Assembly: GCF_023276375.1 (NCBI RefSeq)
Contig: NZ_JALLPK010000003.1
Span: forward strand, 62,001 to 126,000
From: Halocatena marina
GTDB taxonomy: Archaea > Halobacteriota > Halobacteria > Halobacteriales > Haloarculaceae
Length of the DNA stretch: 64,000 bases
Direction of reading: 5' to 3'
Shown: one piece after another, positions 56,341-64,000 of the stretch
Position numbering within the stretch: the stretch's first letter is position 1
How the letters are laid out: each line of letters opens with the position of its first letter
Position numbers and translations under genes: made by a program
Notes under the pieces: model-generated
Seen by the model: the letters and a program-made list of their open reading frames with translations, nothing else
Database searches by the model: none
Told to the model about the DNA's origin: nothing

Positions 56341-56859
56341 TCAGGGGAAATCACCGACGAGGGTGGTGGATTCGCCGTCAGATTCAGGCCCAAATTCCAG
56401 TCGAAGGACCTGAAGACAGGCGACGCACAGGATCGCGATCGTGACGACAGCGAGGGCGAGAATGGTCGGGAATGCCCCAATTGCTGCGATACATGCAATC
56501 ACATAGGCCATCGGATGGTCCACGTGTAGTACGTAGAAGACAGCGGTGCTCGCCCCACAGGCGAGTAACAGACTCCCAACGATGCGAAGTCCGGATTCTG
56601 ACATGGGTTCGATACTGGTCGGGGCAATGCCGTGGGCAACAACAGTATAGGCCACCCATCCAGCGATCAACGCAGTCAGATGGCTGACCAACACAGTCTT
56701 CGGGGAATTCTCCGACGCATGGGGAGACAGGACGAGCAGATACGCGGCAGGCGCAAGGGCGATTAGAACTCCCCAGAGTCCGGAGGCGAACATAATTCCT
56801 GCGAGTATGACAAGGAGTACGGCTCCTTGGCCGCTCGCCCACATCACTTGTTCATCCAT
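56341..56859 (-). CDS. HPP-family membrane protein
   Basis: A 172-residue membrane protein with four to five helices: VMFASGLWGVLIALAPAAYLL-like first pair, then SPHASENSPKTVLVSHLTALIAGWVAY, a region typical of HPP proteins (SP...P...V.GH...A), and YVLHVDHPMAYVIACIAAIG. HPP-domain proteins in cyanobacteria and plant plastids transport nitrite, so nitrite transport is a reasonable hypothesis here, next to NarK and FNT. The classic His-Pro-Pro triplet is not seen in this copy (HPM occurs). Confidence 0.65.
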   Translation of the reverse strand: MDEQVMWASGQGAVLLVILAGIMFASGLWGVLIALAPAAYLLVLSPHASENSPKTVLVSHLTALIAGWVAYTVVAHGIAPTSIEPMSESGLRIVGSLLLACGASTAVFYVLHVDHPMAYVIACIAAIGAFPTILALAVVTIAILCVACLQVLRLEFGPESDGESTTLVGDFP

Positions 56860-57185
56860 CGCTTGCCTCCAAGGTGGGACTTCGGCTTCAATGAGTGTTA
56901 CGTACGAGGTGTGGAGAGAGTCTCGACGTCTTTGACGGTGAACCAGATACGTTTGCTCTCATGTTTGTTATAATTATTCAGTTGTAATATGTGTGTATTA
57001 CTAGTTGGTTACTCTCATACGTAGGTACGTCAGGATTCGGATAAGTTTGGTGAACACGTGACAACCAGCCCATTAGGAGCGAGTAGGACGGGTTTCGTAC
57101 TGTTCGAGCAGTCGTCTGATTCGCTTGGCCGTGAAAAGGCCGTGTGCAAGTGGTGGCAAGAAGATCGCCATACCGTTTGTCATAG
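56860..57185. other. Intergenic region
   Basis: About 325 bases, AT-rich around 56955-57010. No supported gene. Confidence 0.3.
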
Positions 57186-57446
57186 ATGGACGTTACGCGA
57201 CGCTATTCCTTACAGGGCACTGTCTGGTCAAAGTATGAGCAGTTCCTGGGTCTGGTGTTCATGCACATCCAGAAACTGCTCGAAGAGACGTTGAACACCG
57301 CAGCTCTTGAGTGTTGGGCTGAGGAGAGCACCCCGAGCGCCTACACGCTGCGGGAAACGGTCCCTCTGCTCGAGTTGTTTGGTGTTTCTCGCTCGCATCA
57401 GGCGATCGAGAACCGCACCCCGGTTGAGGAGGTGTTGAAACGGTGA
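57186..57446 (+). pseudogene. Transposase N-terminal remnant (IS6-like)
   Basis: A plus-strand frame with FMHIQKLLEETLNTAALECW, YTLRETVPLLELFGVSRSHQAIEN and a stop. The last segment parallels the helical N-terminus of IS6-type haloarchaeal transposases (LSLSDTVSVLE-FGV-R-x-x-x-HNW). The catalytic domain is missing. Low-to-moderate confidence. Confidence 0.45.
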
Positions 57447-57555
57447 CTAGACAATATCGATTTCTCTTGACTTCCTACTTCTACGACATGTTTTATATTC
57501 GCTGTGGCTGACATGAACGTAGAGAGCACAGTCTGCACCAACCTCACCGAATCTA

Positions 57556-57747
57556 TTACTCGGCGATATCTGGCTTGTTGAGGACGCTCACGGACACGAG
57601 AAGAAAGATAGCGAACGCCGTGATCAACCCGCTAACGAGGGCGAGCTGTGTGTCGCGACTTCCTGTCGTCTTGATGACGGCGAGAGTGATTCCGGCCCCG
57701 ACCGGGAGTGAGAACAGGAGGGCAAAGCCGAGTTCTTCACGATTCAT
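57556..57747 (-). CDS. Small two-helix membrane protein
   Basis: A 63-residue ORF from ATG 57747, MNREELGFALLFSLPVGAGI, with two hydrophobic helices and a short tail ending KPDIAE. Composition fits a real small membrane protein. No family recognised. Confidence 0.5.
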   Translation of the reverse strand: MNREELGFALLFSLPVGAGITLAVIKTTGSRDTQLALVSGLITAFAIFLLVSVSVLNKPDIAE

Positions 57748-57753
57748 CGGCAT

Positions 57754-58527
57754 GAATGTCCCAAGCGTTATCGTATGTCGGCATCATCGTGTCCACCCGA
57801 CTCATCGCCATGTGAGTGTAATTGTCCAACGTCTCCGTTCGCAGGCATGTTACTCTCCACTGCCTTGGTCCTAGCTACTTTATCAAACCATACCGTTTTT
57901 ATTTCATTCGGTTTCCGTCGGGCTCTTGTCTCCACATTACGTGCTATTCGATACTGGACAATAGTTTTTCCGCGAGATTATTACCTACAATAGAGTATAC
58001 TCAATGGAATCCGCTTACAGCCGACTGATCCTGTACATCGGAAGCCCTTCGCAGTCGGTGTCAAGAAAATCTGTAAGATTTATGATAAACCCATCGCTTG
58101 TGTGTTGTTTCTCATCAGTGCCAGGTTGCAGAATGATCGCATCGACGGGATAGCGACAATCAACCAGAAGTGATTGCAGTGACGAGCGAGGGGACCGGCA
58201 ACATTCTTAACAGCTCATCCGAGTACGAATTTGCCGCATACAAACGAAACGTTCCGATTTGGACGCTTGCAACACCAGCGGATATCAATACCGACAGACG
58301 CAATGAAGGTCTCGTTCGGTACGGTCATGGTCGCGTTGTCGCACTTGACTACACTCGGTAGTCATACCTGGAAGGTCGAATCTCGACTTGTTATATGATC
58401 TTTACCCTACTCATCCTTATTTTCATTTTTCTATAACGATTTGAATATATAGATACATCTATCGAAACCTCCTGTTTACTTGCTATCAACTCAAGAATTC
58501 AAGTGTGCCTTCTAGACAGTTTCGTTG
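57754..58527. promoter_or_regulatory. Region upstream of the P1B ATPase with TATA-like box
   Basis: About 770 bases without a supported gene; short frames (58170-58361) have no motifs. GAATATATAG (58443-58452) is a good TATA-like element roughly 75 bases before the ATPase start and could drive it with a leader. Confidence 0.4.
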
Positions 58528-61116
58528 ATGAAGACTGGGGAGATGGAGCGATCGTATCTCAAAGCTAATTGTAACACGCTGCTAATCGCCGATGATCAGT
58601 CCGTGGTTATCGATCGTGCTCAAGCCGAGATATGCACTCTCTGTGGTCGGGAGCTACCGGAATCGCCTATCGGAGAGACAGACAAATCCTCGTTTTGTTC
58701 AATCGGGTGTCAAACTGTCTATGATACAATCGGAGGTGGTAAAACGGTGAGCGAACCCGACGAAGCGCGAAGTGAAGAAGACAGGCCCGAGAATGGTAGC
58801 TACCGACGCAGCAACGATACAGATTCACGTGAAGACGTCACTCGTACGTTCCTCCGTATTGACGGTATGCACAGTATCACATGTGAATCATTTTTGGAAG
58901 CGGTTGCTGAGGGATGTGACGGCGTCACCGATGCTGAGGCGAGTTACGTCACGGAAACGATACGGATCGACTACGATCCGGGCTCGATTTCACAAGCCAC
59001 GCTCTGTGATGCACTGAACATAGCCGGTTATACAGCAATTCCTCGCGAGGACGCACCGATTGACTCGAACGTCGCAGCCGAACAGGGTGAACGTCGGCTT
59101 GAGAGTGCATTGGGATATCGCTACGCCGCCGGTGTCATCTTTGGCTCCTTTTTGCTACTTCCGTACATTGTATTACTGTATCCAGCTCACCTCTCGTCAC
59201 TGCTCGGAGAGGGAGCCCTCCAGTCATTTGCGGGAGGTGCACAGTTAGATGGCGGAACTGGAGTCCTGATTTTACCACTCTATCTCGTACTGACGGGCGT
59301 CATCCTCTTTTTCACTGGGTTACCGCTGCTTCGTGGTGCGTACGTCAGTCTGAAGATGCGAGCGCCAAACGCAGAACTTCTCACCACACTTACCGTGATG
59401 GGTGCCTATCTGTACAGCACGGTTGCCGTCCTCCTCGGCCGAACTGACGTGTATTTCGATCTCACTATCGTGATTGCCGCGATTGTGGTGGCTGCCATCT
59501 TCTATGAATCACTGGTCAAACAGCGGGCGATGGATCTTCTGACGAACCTCACTCTCTCACAAATCGACGAGGCCAGACGATACGAACCGGACGGGACGAC
59601 AAAAATTGTTGCTGTCGATGATCTTCAGGCTAGCGATCGAATTCTCGTCCGAGAAGGGGAGCGAATTCCGGTCGACGGGATACTGACCACTGGAGAGTGT
59701 ACGGTTGAGGAGGCGGTCATCACTGGTGAGTCGCTTCCCATCGAAAAGCAAGGCGGTGACGATATTGTCGGTGGATCGATCGTCACTGCAGACGCAGCAG
59801 TGGTCTCGGTTGCTGACCGCGCTACCAGCAGTATCGAACAGCTCATTACGACTGTCTGGAATCTCCAGAGCGCCGACCACGGGGCACAACGACAGGCGAA
59901 TCAGTTCGCTGCACGCAGTATCCCGATCATCGTGGCAGTAGCTGTTATCATCGGTGGGACACGACTGGCACTCGATGGAAATCCAGTTACATCCCTTCTA
60001 GTCGCGCTGACGGTGCTCTTGGTGGCATCACCGTGGGCATTCGGTCTTGCGACACCACTCTCGGTCGCTACTAGTATCGAAGAAGCGATGCGGCGGGGAA
60101 TCGTCGTATTCGATGAAACCATCTTCGAACGGTTACGGGATGTCGATGTCATCATCTTCGATAAAACCGGGACGCTGACGACCGGCCAGATGAGTGTGAT
60201 CGAAGCGGATGCTCCTGCGGAGCTGTTGGAGGCAGCGGCGATGCTCGAGCGGCGGGCCTCACACCCCGCTGCGGACGCGATCGTGGCCGCATTTGCTCAG
60301 GAAAATGAGATCGCTGAAACAACCCTGCCCGATGGTAGTGGCTCTGAGGACCCAGACGATGTGGAAGGAGAAGTCGACGGAGTACGGGAGTTCAGTAGCC
60401 ATTCGACGGGCGTTGAGGGAGTCGTCAATGGCACAGAGACACTCGTCGGTCATCCCGATCTCTTCGAGATACGTGGCTGGTCGGTTAGTGACGAGCTTCT
60501 GACCCGGGCAGAGAGTGCGCGTGGCTTCGGTCGACTTCCAGTCCTCGTTGGGCGTGACGGGAATGCAGAAGGGTTCATCGTTGTCGGTGACGAGCCACGG
60601 GAGCGGTGGGACGAAACCATTACTCGCCTCAGCGAGCAAGGCATCGAAATCGTCGTCCTGACGGGTGACGATGAAGACGCCGCTAGGTTCTTCGGTCGGC
60701 ATCCACACGTCGATTACGTGTTTGCGGGCGTGCCTCCCGCCGGGAAGACGGCAACGGTTCGTCGATTACAGTCAAACCGGTCCGTCACGATGGTTGGCGA
60801 TGGAACAAACGATGCACCGGCACTTGCCCAAGCTGATCTCGGCATTTCACTGGGCAGTGGGACAGCGCTCGCGTCCGATGCAGCCGATATTGCGATTGTG
60901 GATGATGATCTCACAGCCGTCGAAACGGCGTTCGATCTCGCTCGTGCAGCCCGTCAGCGAATCAGACAGAATAATGTGCTGGCACTCCTTTATAATGGCA
61001 TCACGATTCCGTTAGCAGCTGTGAATCTCCTGAATCCCCTCCTCGCGATGGCGGCGGTGATCGTGAGTAGCACGCTTCTCGCAGCAAACTCAGTTCGAGC
61101 ACTACTTGACTCCTAA
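58528..61116 (+). CDS. P1B-type heavy-metal ATPase with non-canonical metal sites
   Basis: An 862-residue transporter. N-terminal zinc/metal finger (C36xxC39, C57xxxC61), then an HMA-like domain (about 105-172) whose loop is GMHSITCE, with Ser replacing the first Cys of CxxC. Membrane part: eight or so helices; the helix-6 motif is ASPWAFGLATP (500-510), so the usual CPC/CPx is SPW with no Cys. The soluble machinery is complete: TGES (399-402), DKTGT with phosphorylated D545, TGDDEDAA and GDGTNDAP. Acid dipeptides are common and it lacks a His-rich loop. It should hydrolyse ATP to move a metal, but the cargo must be bound differently from classic Cu/Zn pumps. Confidence 0.9.
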   Translation: MKTGEMERSYLKANCNTLLIADDQSVVIDRAQAEICTLCGRELPESPIGETDKSSFCSIGCQTVYDTIGGGKTVSEPDEARSEEDRPENGSYRRSNDTDSREDVTRTFLRIDGMHSITCESFLEAVAEGCDGVTDAEASYVTETIRIDYDPGSISQATLCDALNIAGYTAIPREDAPIDSNVAAEQGERRLESALGYRYAAGVIFGSFLLLPYIVLLYPAHLSSLLGEGALQSFAGGAQLDGGTGVLILPLYLVLTGVILFFTGLPLLRGAYVSLKMRAPNAELLTTLTVMGAYLYSTVAVLLGRTDVYFDLTIVIAAIVVAAIFYESLVKQRAMDLLTNLTLSQIDEARRYEPDGTTKIVAVDDLQASDRILVREGERIPVDGILTTGECTVEEAVITGESLPIEKQGGDDIVGGSIVTADAAVVSVADRATSSIEQLITTVWNLQSADHGAQRQANQFAARSIPIIVAVAVIIGGTRLALDGNPVTSLLVALTVLLVASPWAFGLATPLSVATSIEEAMRRGIVVFDETIFERLRDVDVIIFDKTGTLTTGQMSVIEADAPAELLEAAAMLERRASHPAADAIVAAFAQENEIAETTLPDGSGSEDPDDVEGEVDGVREFSSHSTGVEGVVNGTETLVGHPDLFEIRGWSVSDELLTRAESARGFGRLPVLVGRDGNAEGFIVVGDEPRERWDETITRLSEQGIEIVVLTGDDEDAARFFGRHPHVDYVFAGVPPAGKTATVRRLQSNRSVTMVGDGTNDAPALAQADLGISLGSGTALASDAADIAIVDDDLTAVETAFDLARAARQRIRQNNVLALLYNGITIPLAAVNLLNPLLAMAAVIVSSTLLAANSVRALLDS

Positions 61117-61127
61117 CGTGCTGTGCG

Positions 61128-62210
61128 ATGCGAGTTGGCCAGCTCAATCGGATGGAACGATCGCCGTCGATCCCTGAAGACGCATTCTGGGAATTACAGA
61201 CGTATCTCGGGCTGGGAGAAGAGCTCTGTGCCAACGAAGGGGCACGAAGTTTCATCACCGAGTCAACGCGAGAGAAGACACCACTTGGTCATATTCATCG
61301 TCACCACATCCGCCAACAGTTATCCATCGAGACGATTCGAGACATGTACCACGAGGCGATGCAACGCCTGCTCGCAGAAGCGACCAGCCGGTCAGAGTAC
61401 TTCGGGGAAGCAGCGGTGGCGATCGATACGACCGCAGCCGATTCCTTCACGGGTGATCGAGATGGGCACGAGGACGAAATCATCGGCACGAAAGAGGATG
61501 ACGACGAGTACGCCTACCAGTGGGCAACCATCCAGGTCGTCGGCTGGGGGCCACGGGTGATGCTCGACGTCCGTCCTGTTCGCAAAGGCGACACGCTCGT
61601 CGAGATCGTTACGGACCTGCTCGAATCAGCCGAGGAACTCATCCGCATCGATCGCGTCCTCATGGATCGGGAGTTCGACAGCCAACACGTTCTCGAAGCA
61701 ATCGTCGAGCGTAGGCACGACTATCTCGTGCCGAAGCGCAAACGGACCAGTGAGAAGGCCGTCGCCAGTCGCATGGAACAGCACGATGTTGAGACAGCAG
61801 TGAATGAACGAGGGCTTCATCTCGGGAACAACGAGTGGCACGAGACTCAACTACTCTACGTGCCGAAACGGAATTTTGACGGGGAGATCGAGGAAGGCCA
61901 TGACCGGCACGTCGTGTTCATGTCCTCAGAACCGATTCTCGGCTCGGTCGAGGCTCATATTGGACGATACAGTGATCGCCAGGAGATCGAAGCTGGCTAC
62001 AAACAGATCAAACGCTTCATGGCGAAAACGACCTCCACAGACTTTGTACTGCGATTTTTCTATTTTGCGTTCGCGTGTCTGCTCTACTCGCTGTGGCGGC
62101 TGATCGACCACTTGGTGCAGGTGTGCTTCACTGATTCGTTTACCGATGAACCGTGGGTGACGATGCACGACGTGCTCACATCGCTGAAGAAGCGCACTGG
62201 AGTTGGGTGA
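61128..62210 (+). CDS. DDE transposase (IS4-like)
   Basis: A 360-residue intact DDE transposase with D100 in AVAIDTTAADS, D180 in RVLMDREFDS and E288 in RQEIEAGYKQIK, the Y(2)R(3)E(6)K-like block of IS4 enzymes. The tail LRFFYFAFACLLYSLWRLID is also typical. An alternative start at 61152 (MERSPS) is possible. It begins 11 bases after the ATPase stop. I found no terminal inverted repeats or target duplication, so the element ends are unresolved. Confidence 0.85.
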   Translation: MRVGQLNRMERSPSIPEDAFWELQTYLGLGEELCANEGARSFITESTREKTPLGHIHRHHIRQQLSIETIRDMYHEAMQRLLAEATSRSEYFGEAAVAIDTTAADSFTGDRDGHEDEIIGTKEDDDEYAYQWATIQVVGWGPRVMLDVRPVRKGDTLVEIVTDLLESAEELIRIDRVLMDREFDSQHVLEAIVERRHDYLVPKRKRTSEKAVASRMEQHDVETAVNERGLHLGNNEWHETQLLYVPKRNFDGEIEEGHDRHVVFMSSEPILGSVEAHIGRYSDRQEIEAGYKQIKRFMAKTTSTDFVLRFFYFAFACLLYSLWRLIDHLVQVCFTDSFTDEPWVTMHDVLTSLKKRTGVG

Positions 62211-62423
62211 CTACCGCAGCCACCCCATGTTTGCTTGCTCAAGGAGCGACAGGACTGTCATCTGATTTCCTAATTATTACAATGACGGAATAACGATCGA
62301 TATTCCTCAGTAAATCACCACCAAATTCGGAAAATTATTGAGAGAGTCATGCATTGAGATGCGAAATGAGACAGTGATTCTCAACTTCACCGGAATACGG
62401 AAATTGAGTACGTTATTCCCAAT
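62211..62423. other. Short intergenic region
   Basis: AT-rich 62270-62345, no gene. It may hold the end of the transposase element. Confidence 0.25.
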
Positions 62424-62549
62424 TCAGGAATTCAGAGCCAATTCGTCCCAGGTGAGGCTCGCTGTTACGACGCCAGTCGCTGCACCGACTGCTACACCCA
62501 CGCTTACAAGCATGAAGGCGGCCATTGTCATGGAAATAAGTCGATTCAT
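62424..62549 (-). CDS. 41-residue membrane or secreted peptide
   Basis: ATG 62549 lies 15 bases after the beta-helix stop on the same strand. MNRLISMTMAAFMLVSVG and VAVGAATGVVTASLTW form one hydrophobic helix or signal peptide, then WDELALNS. No lipobox Cys. Tight downstream placement suggests cotranscription; it might accompany the surface protein. Function unknown. Confidence 0.45.
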   Translation of the reverse strand: MNRLISMTMAAFMLVSVGVAVGAATGVVTASLTWDELALNS

Positions 62550-62564
62550 GAGTAGTAGTTGGAT

Positions 62565-64000
62565 TCATTCATCACCGCCGGTACCCGGAAGCCCACTAGA
62601 GTCATCACACAGCTCAACGCCTTTACCACACAGTTCGACTGTCGTCGTCGGTTCGTCGGGGTCGTTGCTTTCGATCTGAAGTGTTGCGTGCTTCGTGCAT
62701 TTGGATGTCGGTGCGAACTCGACAGTGATGTTCTGACTCTCACCCGGTTCAAGGCTGAACGGTGCCTCACCACCGACAATGGTGAATGCGCTTGCGTCTG
62801 TGCCAACGATATCAGTCGCACTCACCTCAAGCGTGCCTGTGCCAGTGTTGGTGACGGTGACGTTCTTCGTCTTGGAGTCGCCAATAGTGACTTTGCCGAA
62901 GTCGAGACTGGTTGGTGAGACGTCGATGTCGGGTTGTTGCTGACCATTGACCTGCGTGAGTGGGAGGAAGTCCGTGTTGTTGTTATCGATGCCGAAGTCG
63001 TTGGGTTGGTCACAGAACCCATCGTTATTGGCGTCGGTGCAGGTCTGGCTGAATCCATCGCCAGTGGGTGTGGCGTAGTAGTTTCCACCGAGGTTGGGAC
63101 CGCCGATGATGTTGGGGCCGGATTGGTTCGAGACATTCCATGTGTTGGATTGGCTATCGAATTTACTTCCAAAGGCGACGTTTTGCGTATTGTTCAGTAG
63201 ATTATTGTAGACATGGTTATCCGTAGAACTATTATTGAGAAGGATTCCAGCCTCTCCATTGGCAGTGACACTATTACTGCTTATATTGCTATCAGTTGCA
63301 TTTTCGATGTATAGACCAGTATTCGTGTTTTTGGAGAGGTTATTATTCGATAGAAGATTGTTGGTGGTGTTTGCGAGAATAATTCCGTTTTCTTCATTTG
63401 AATGAGCAATATTGTTTGTTATAGTGTTATTCTTACTCGTTCCTTGAAAATTAGAGAATATAATGCCAATTCGAATCCCACTTTCTAGGTTATTGTTGAC
63501 TATATTATCTTTAAGGGTGACATTATTGACTGTTTGACGAAATGCAATTCCATTAACGTTATTCCTGTTAGCAGTACTATTAATAATCACACTGTTTTCT
63601 CCTGCGCCAATCCCATTATTAGTATTATTGTTGGCGGTATTGTTGATAGATACGCTGTTTCTCGATACTCCGATTCCAGTCTCATCGTTATCATTGGCGA
63701 TATTATTAATAAGTGTAGAGTTTTCTGATGAACTAATCCCCTCGCCTTCGTTATTATTTACTGTACTATTTACCACCTTATTATCCCTATTACTAAGTTC
63801 AATTCCTGTAAGACCATTGTTTACTACAGTATTGTTAACTATTGTGTTATCTGGAGTCACTCGGTCAAAGTAAATCCCACTTAATCGATTTCCACTAACA
63901 TAATTATTTGACAATGTATTGTTTGTGGTCGGTGATGATGGCCCACCAAATAAGATTATACCATCTGCTGTATTGTTTACCACTTTATTATTATTTATTG
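62565..64000 (-). CDS. Parallel beta-helix surface protein (partial)
   Basis: Runs off the right edge: about 478 codons are visible and the frame is open to base 64000, so the N-terminus (and any signal peptide) lies beyond. The upstream part is a stack of about 15 right-handed beta-helix coils of ~22 residues rich in Asn and Ile (NNTxxxN and SGIxL motifs, NosD/CASH-like). It is followed by a Cys pair in TCTDANNDGFCDQ (calcium-like DxNNDG loop), then an ASH-type beta-sandwich (IDVSPTSLDFGKVTIGD to CGKGVELCDD). This is a secreted or cell-surface carbohydrate- or lipid-interacting protein. It is strikingly AT- and Asn-rich compared with neighbours. Confidence 0.85.
   Translation of the reverse strand, partial: INNNKVVNNTADGIILFGGPSSPTTNNTLSNNYVSGNRLSGIYFDRVTPDNTIVNNTVVNNGLTGIELSNRDNKVVNSTVNNNEGEGISSSENSTLINNIANDNDETGIGVSRNSVSINNTANNNTNNGIGAGENSVIINSTANRNNVNGIAFRQTVNNVTLKDNIVNNNLESGIRIGIIFSNFQGTSKNNTITNNIAHSNEENGIILANTTNNLLSNNNLSKNTNTGLYIENATDSNISSNSVTANGEAGILLNNSSTDNHVYNNLLNNTQNVAFGSKFDSQSNTWNVSNQSGPNIIGGPNLGGNYYATPTGDGFSQTCTDANNDGFCDQPNDFGIDNNNTDFLPLTQVNGQQQPDIDVSPTSLDFGKVTIGDSKTKNVTVTNTGTGTLEVSATDIVGTDASAFTIVGGEAPFSLEPGESQNITVEFAPTSKCTKHATLQIESNDPDEPTTTVELCGKGVELCDDSSGLPGTGGDE

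Noticed and set aside
61117-62300. Terminal inverted repeats of the IS4-like transposase
   Set aside because: I compared the sequence just before 61128 with that after 62210 and saw no convincing inverted match or target duplication.
63200-63983. Periodic AT-rich repeats at the right edge as a CRISPR-like array
   Set aside because: The periodicity is about 66 bases, fits one open frame of beta-helix coils and varies in sequence; it is protein repeat, not spacers.

Overview
The window looks like part of a haloarchaeal genome (class Halobacteria). The intact proteins are acidic. The gene content is typical of the group: halocyanin-type Tat lipoproteins, a TFB-type initiation factor, bacterio-opsin-activator (HTH_10) regulators, protoglobin, HxlR and DUF7521-like proteins, and many families of haloarchaeal insertion sequences. 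Base composition is lower in GC than most haloarchaea and changes sharply in patches. Roughly a third of the recognisable genes are broken by a nonsense codon, a small indel, a truncation or an internal deletion. This suggests a decaying accessory region or plasmid, or a low-coding-density genome; I cannot name the species.

Layout. 1-9.5 kb is a graveyard: IS630, TnpB, IS110 and IS1595 remnants, a GC-rich DapA-family remnant fused to a copied MFS tail, and a 126-bp MITE with a perfect 8-bp target duplication. Among these sit an intact LysJ/ArgD-type aminotransferase, a near-intact ornithine cyclodeaminase homologue and winged-helix regulators. 9.5-15 kb holds small conserved proteins, a broken TFB, an intact amidase, a frameshifted superoxide dismutase and a composite of gdh and katG fragments. 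15-20.7 kb is a compact module protoglobin - 41-aa ORF - hemL - glyA (truncated), divergent from an HxlR regulator, followed by a decayed drug exporter and a second, decayed copy of the protoglobin/hemL module. 20.7-31.2 kb carries DUF488, a cysteine-synthase-like enzyme, a quinone oxidoreductase, an intact MFS exporter, frameshifted hemD, a broken amino-acid permease-UspA fusion and the operon zinc ribbon - glutamate dehydrogenase - membrane protein. 31.6-45.6 kb has a large multi-sensor Bat-like regulator, an amidohydrolase, a second Bat-like regulator, a GH15 glucosidase with an internal deletion, a halocyanin and a cytochrome bd operon (cydA, cydB and two small ORFs). 46.8-57 kb has an RND/MMPL exporter, a wHTH/membrane-protein pair, copper-related membrane and halocyanin-like genes, and three unrelated transporters that could move nitrite or nitrate (FNT, NarK, HPP). 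The right end has a cysteine-poor P1B-type ATPase, an intact transposase, a 41-aa secreted or membrane peptide and a beta-helix surface protein that runs off the edge.

How it fits together. The intact functions point to low-oxygen or redox-stress life: bd oxidase, protoglobin with heme-precursor synthesis, nitrate/nitrite transporters, halocyanins and metal transport. Several segments occur twice inside the window (MFS tail, gdh plus membrane protein, protoglobin/hemL, cydA 5' end), so intramolecular duplication followed by decay has shaped it. The most original signals are the translationally packed protoglobin-microORF-hemL module with a decayed twin, the FNT/NarK/HPP cluster, the P1B ATPase that lacks its canonical metal-binding cysteines, and the repeated pairing of gdh with a small membrane protein.
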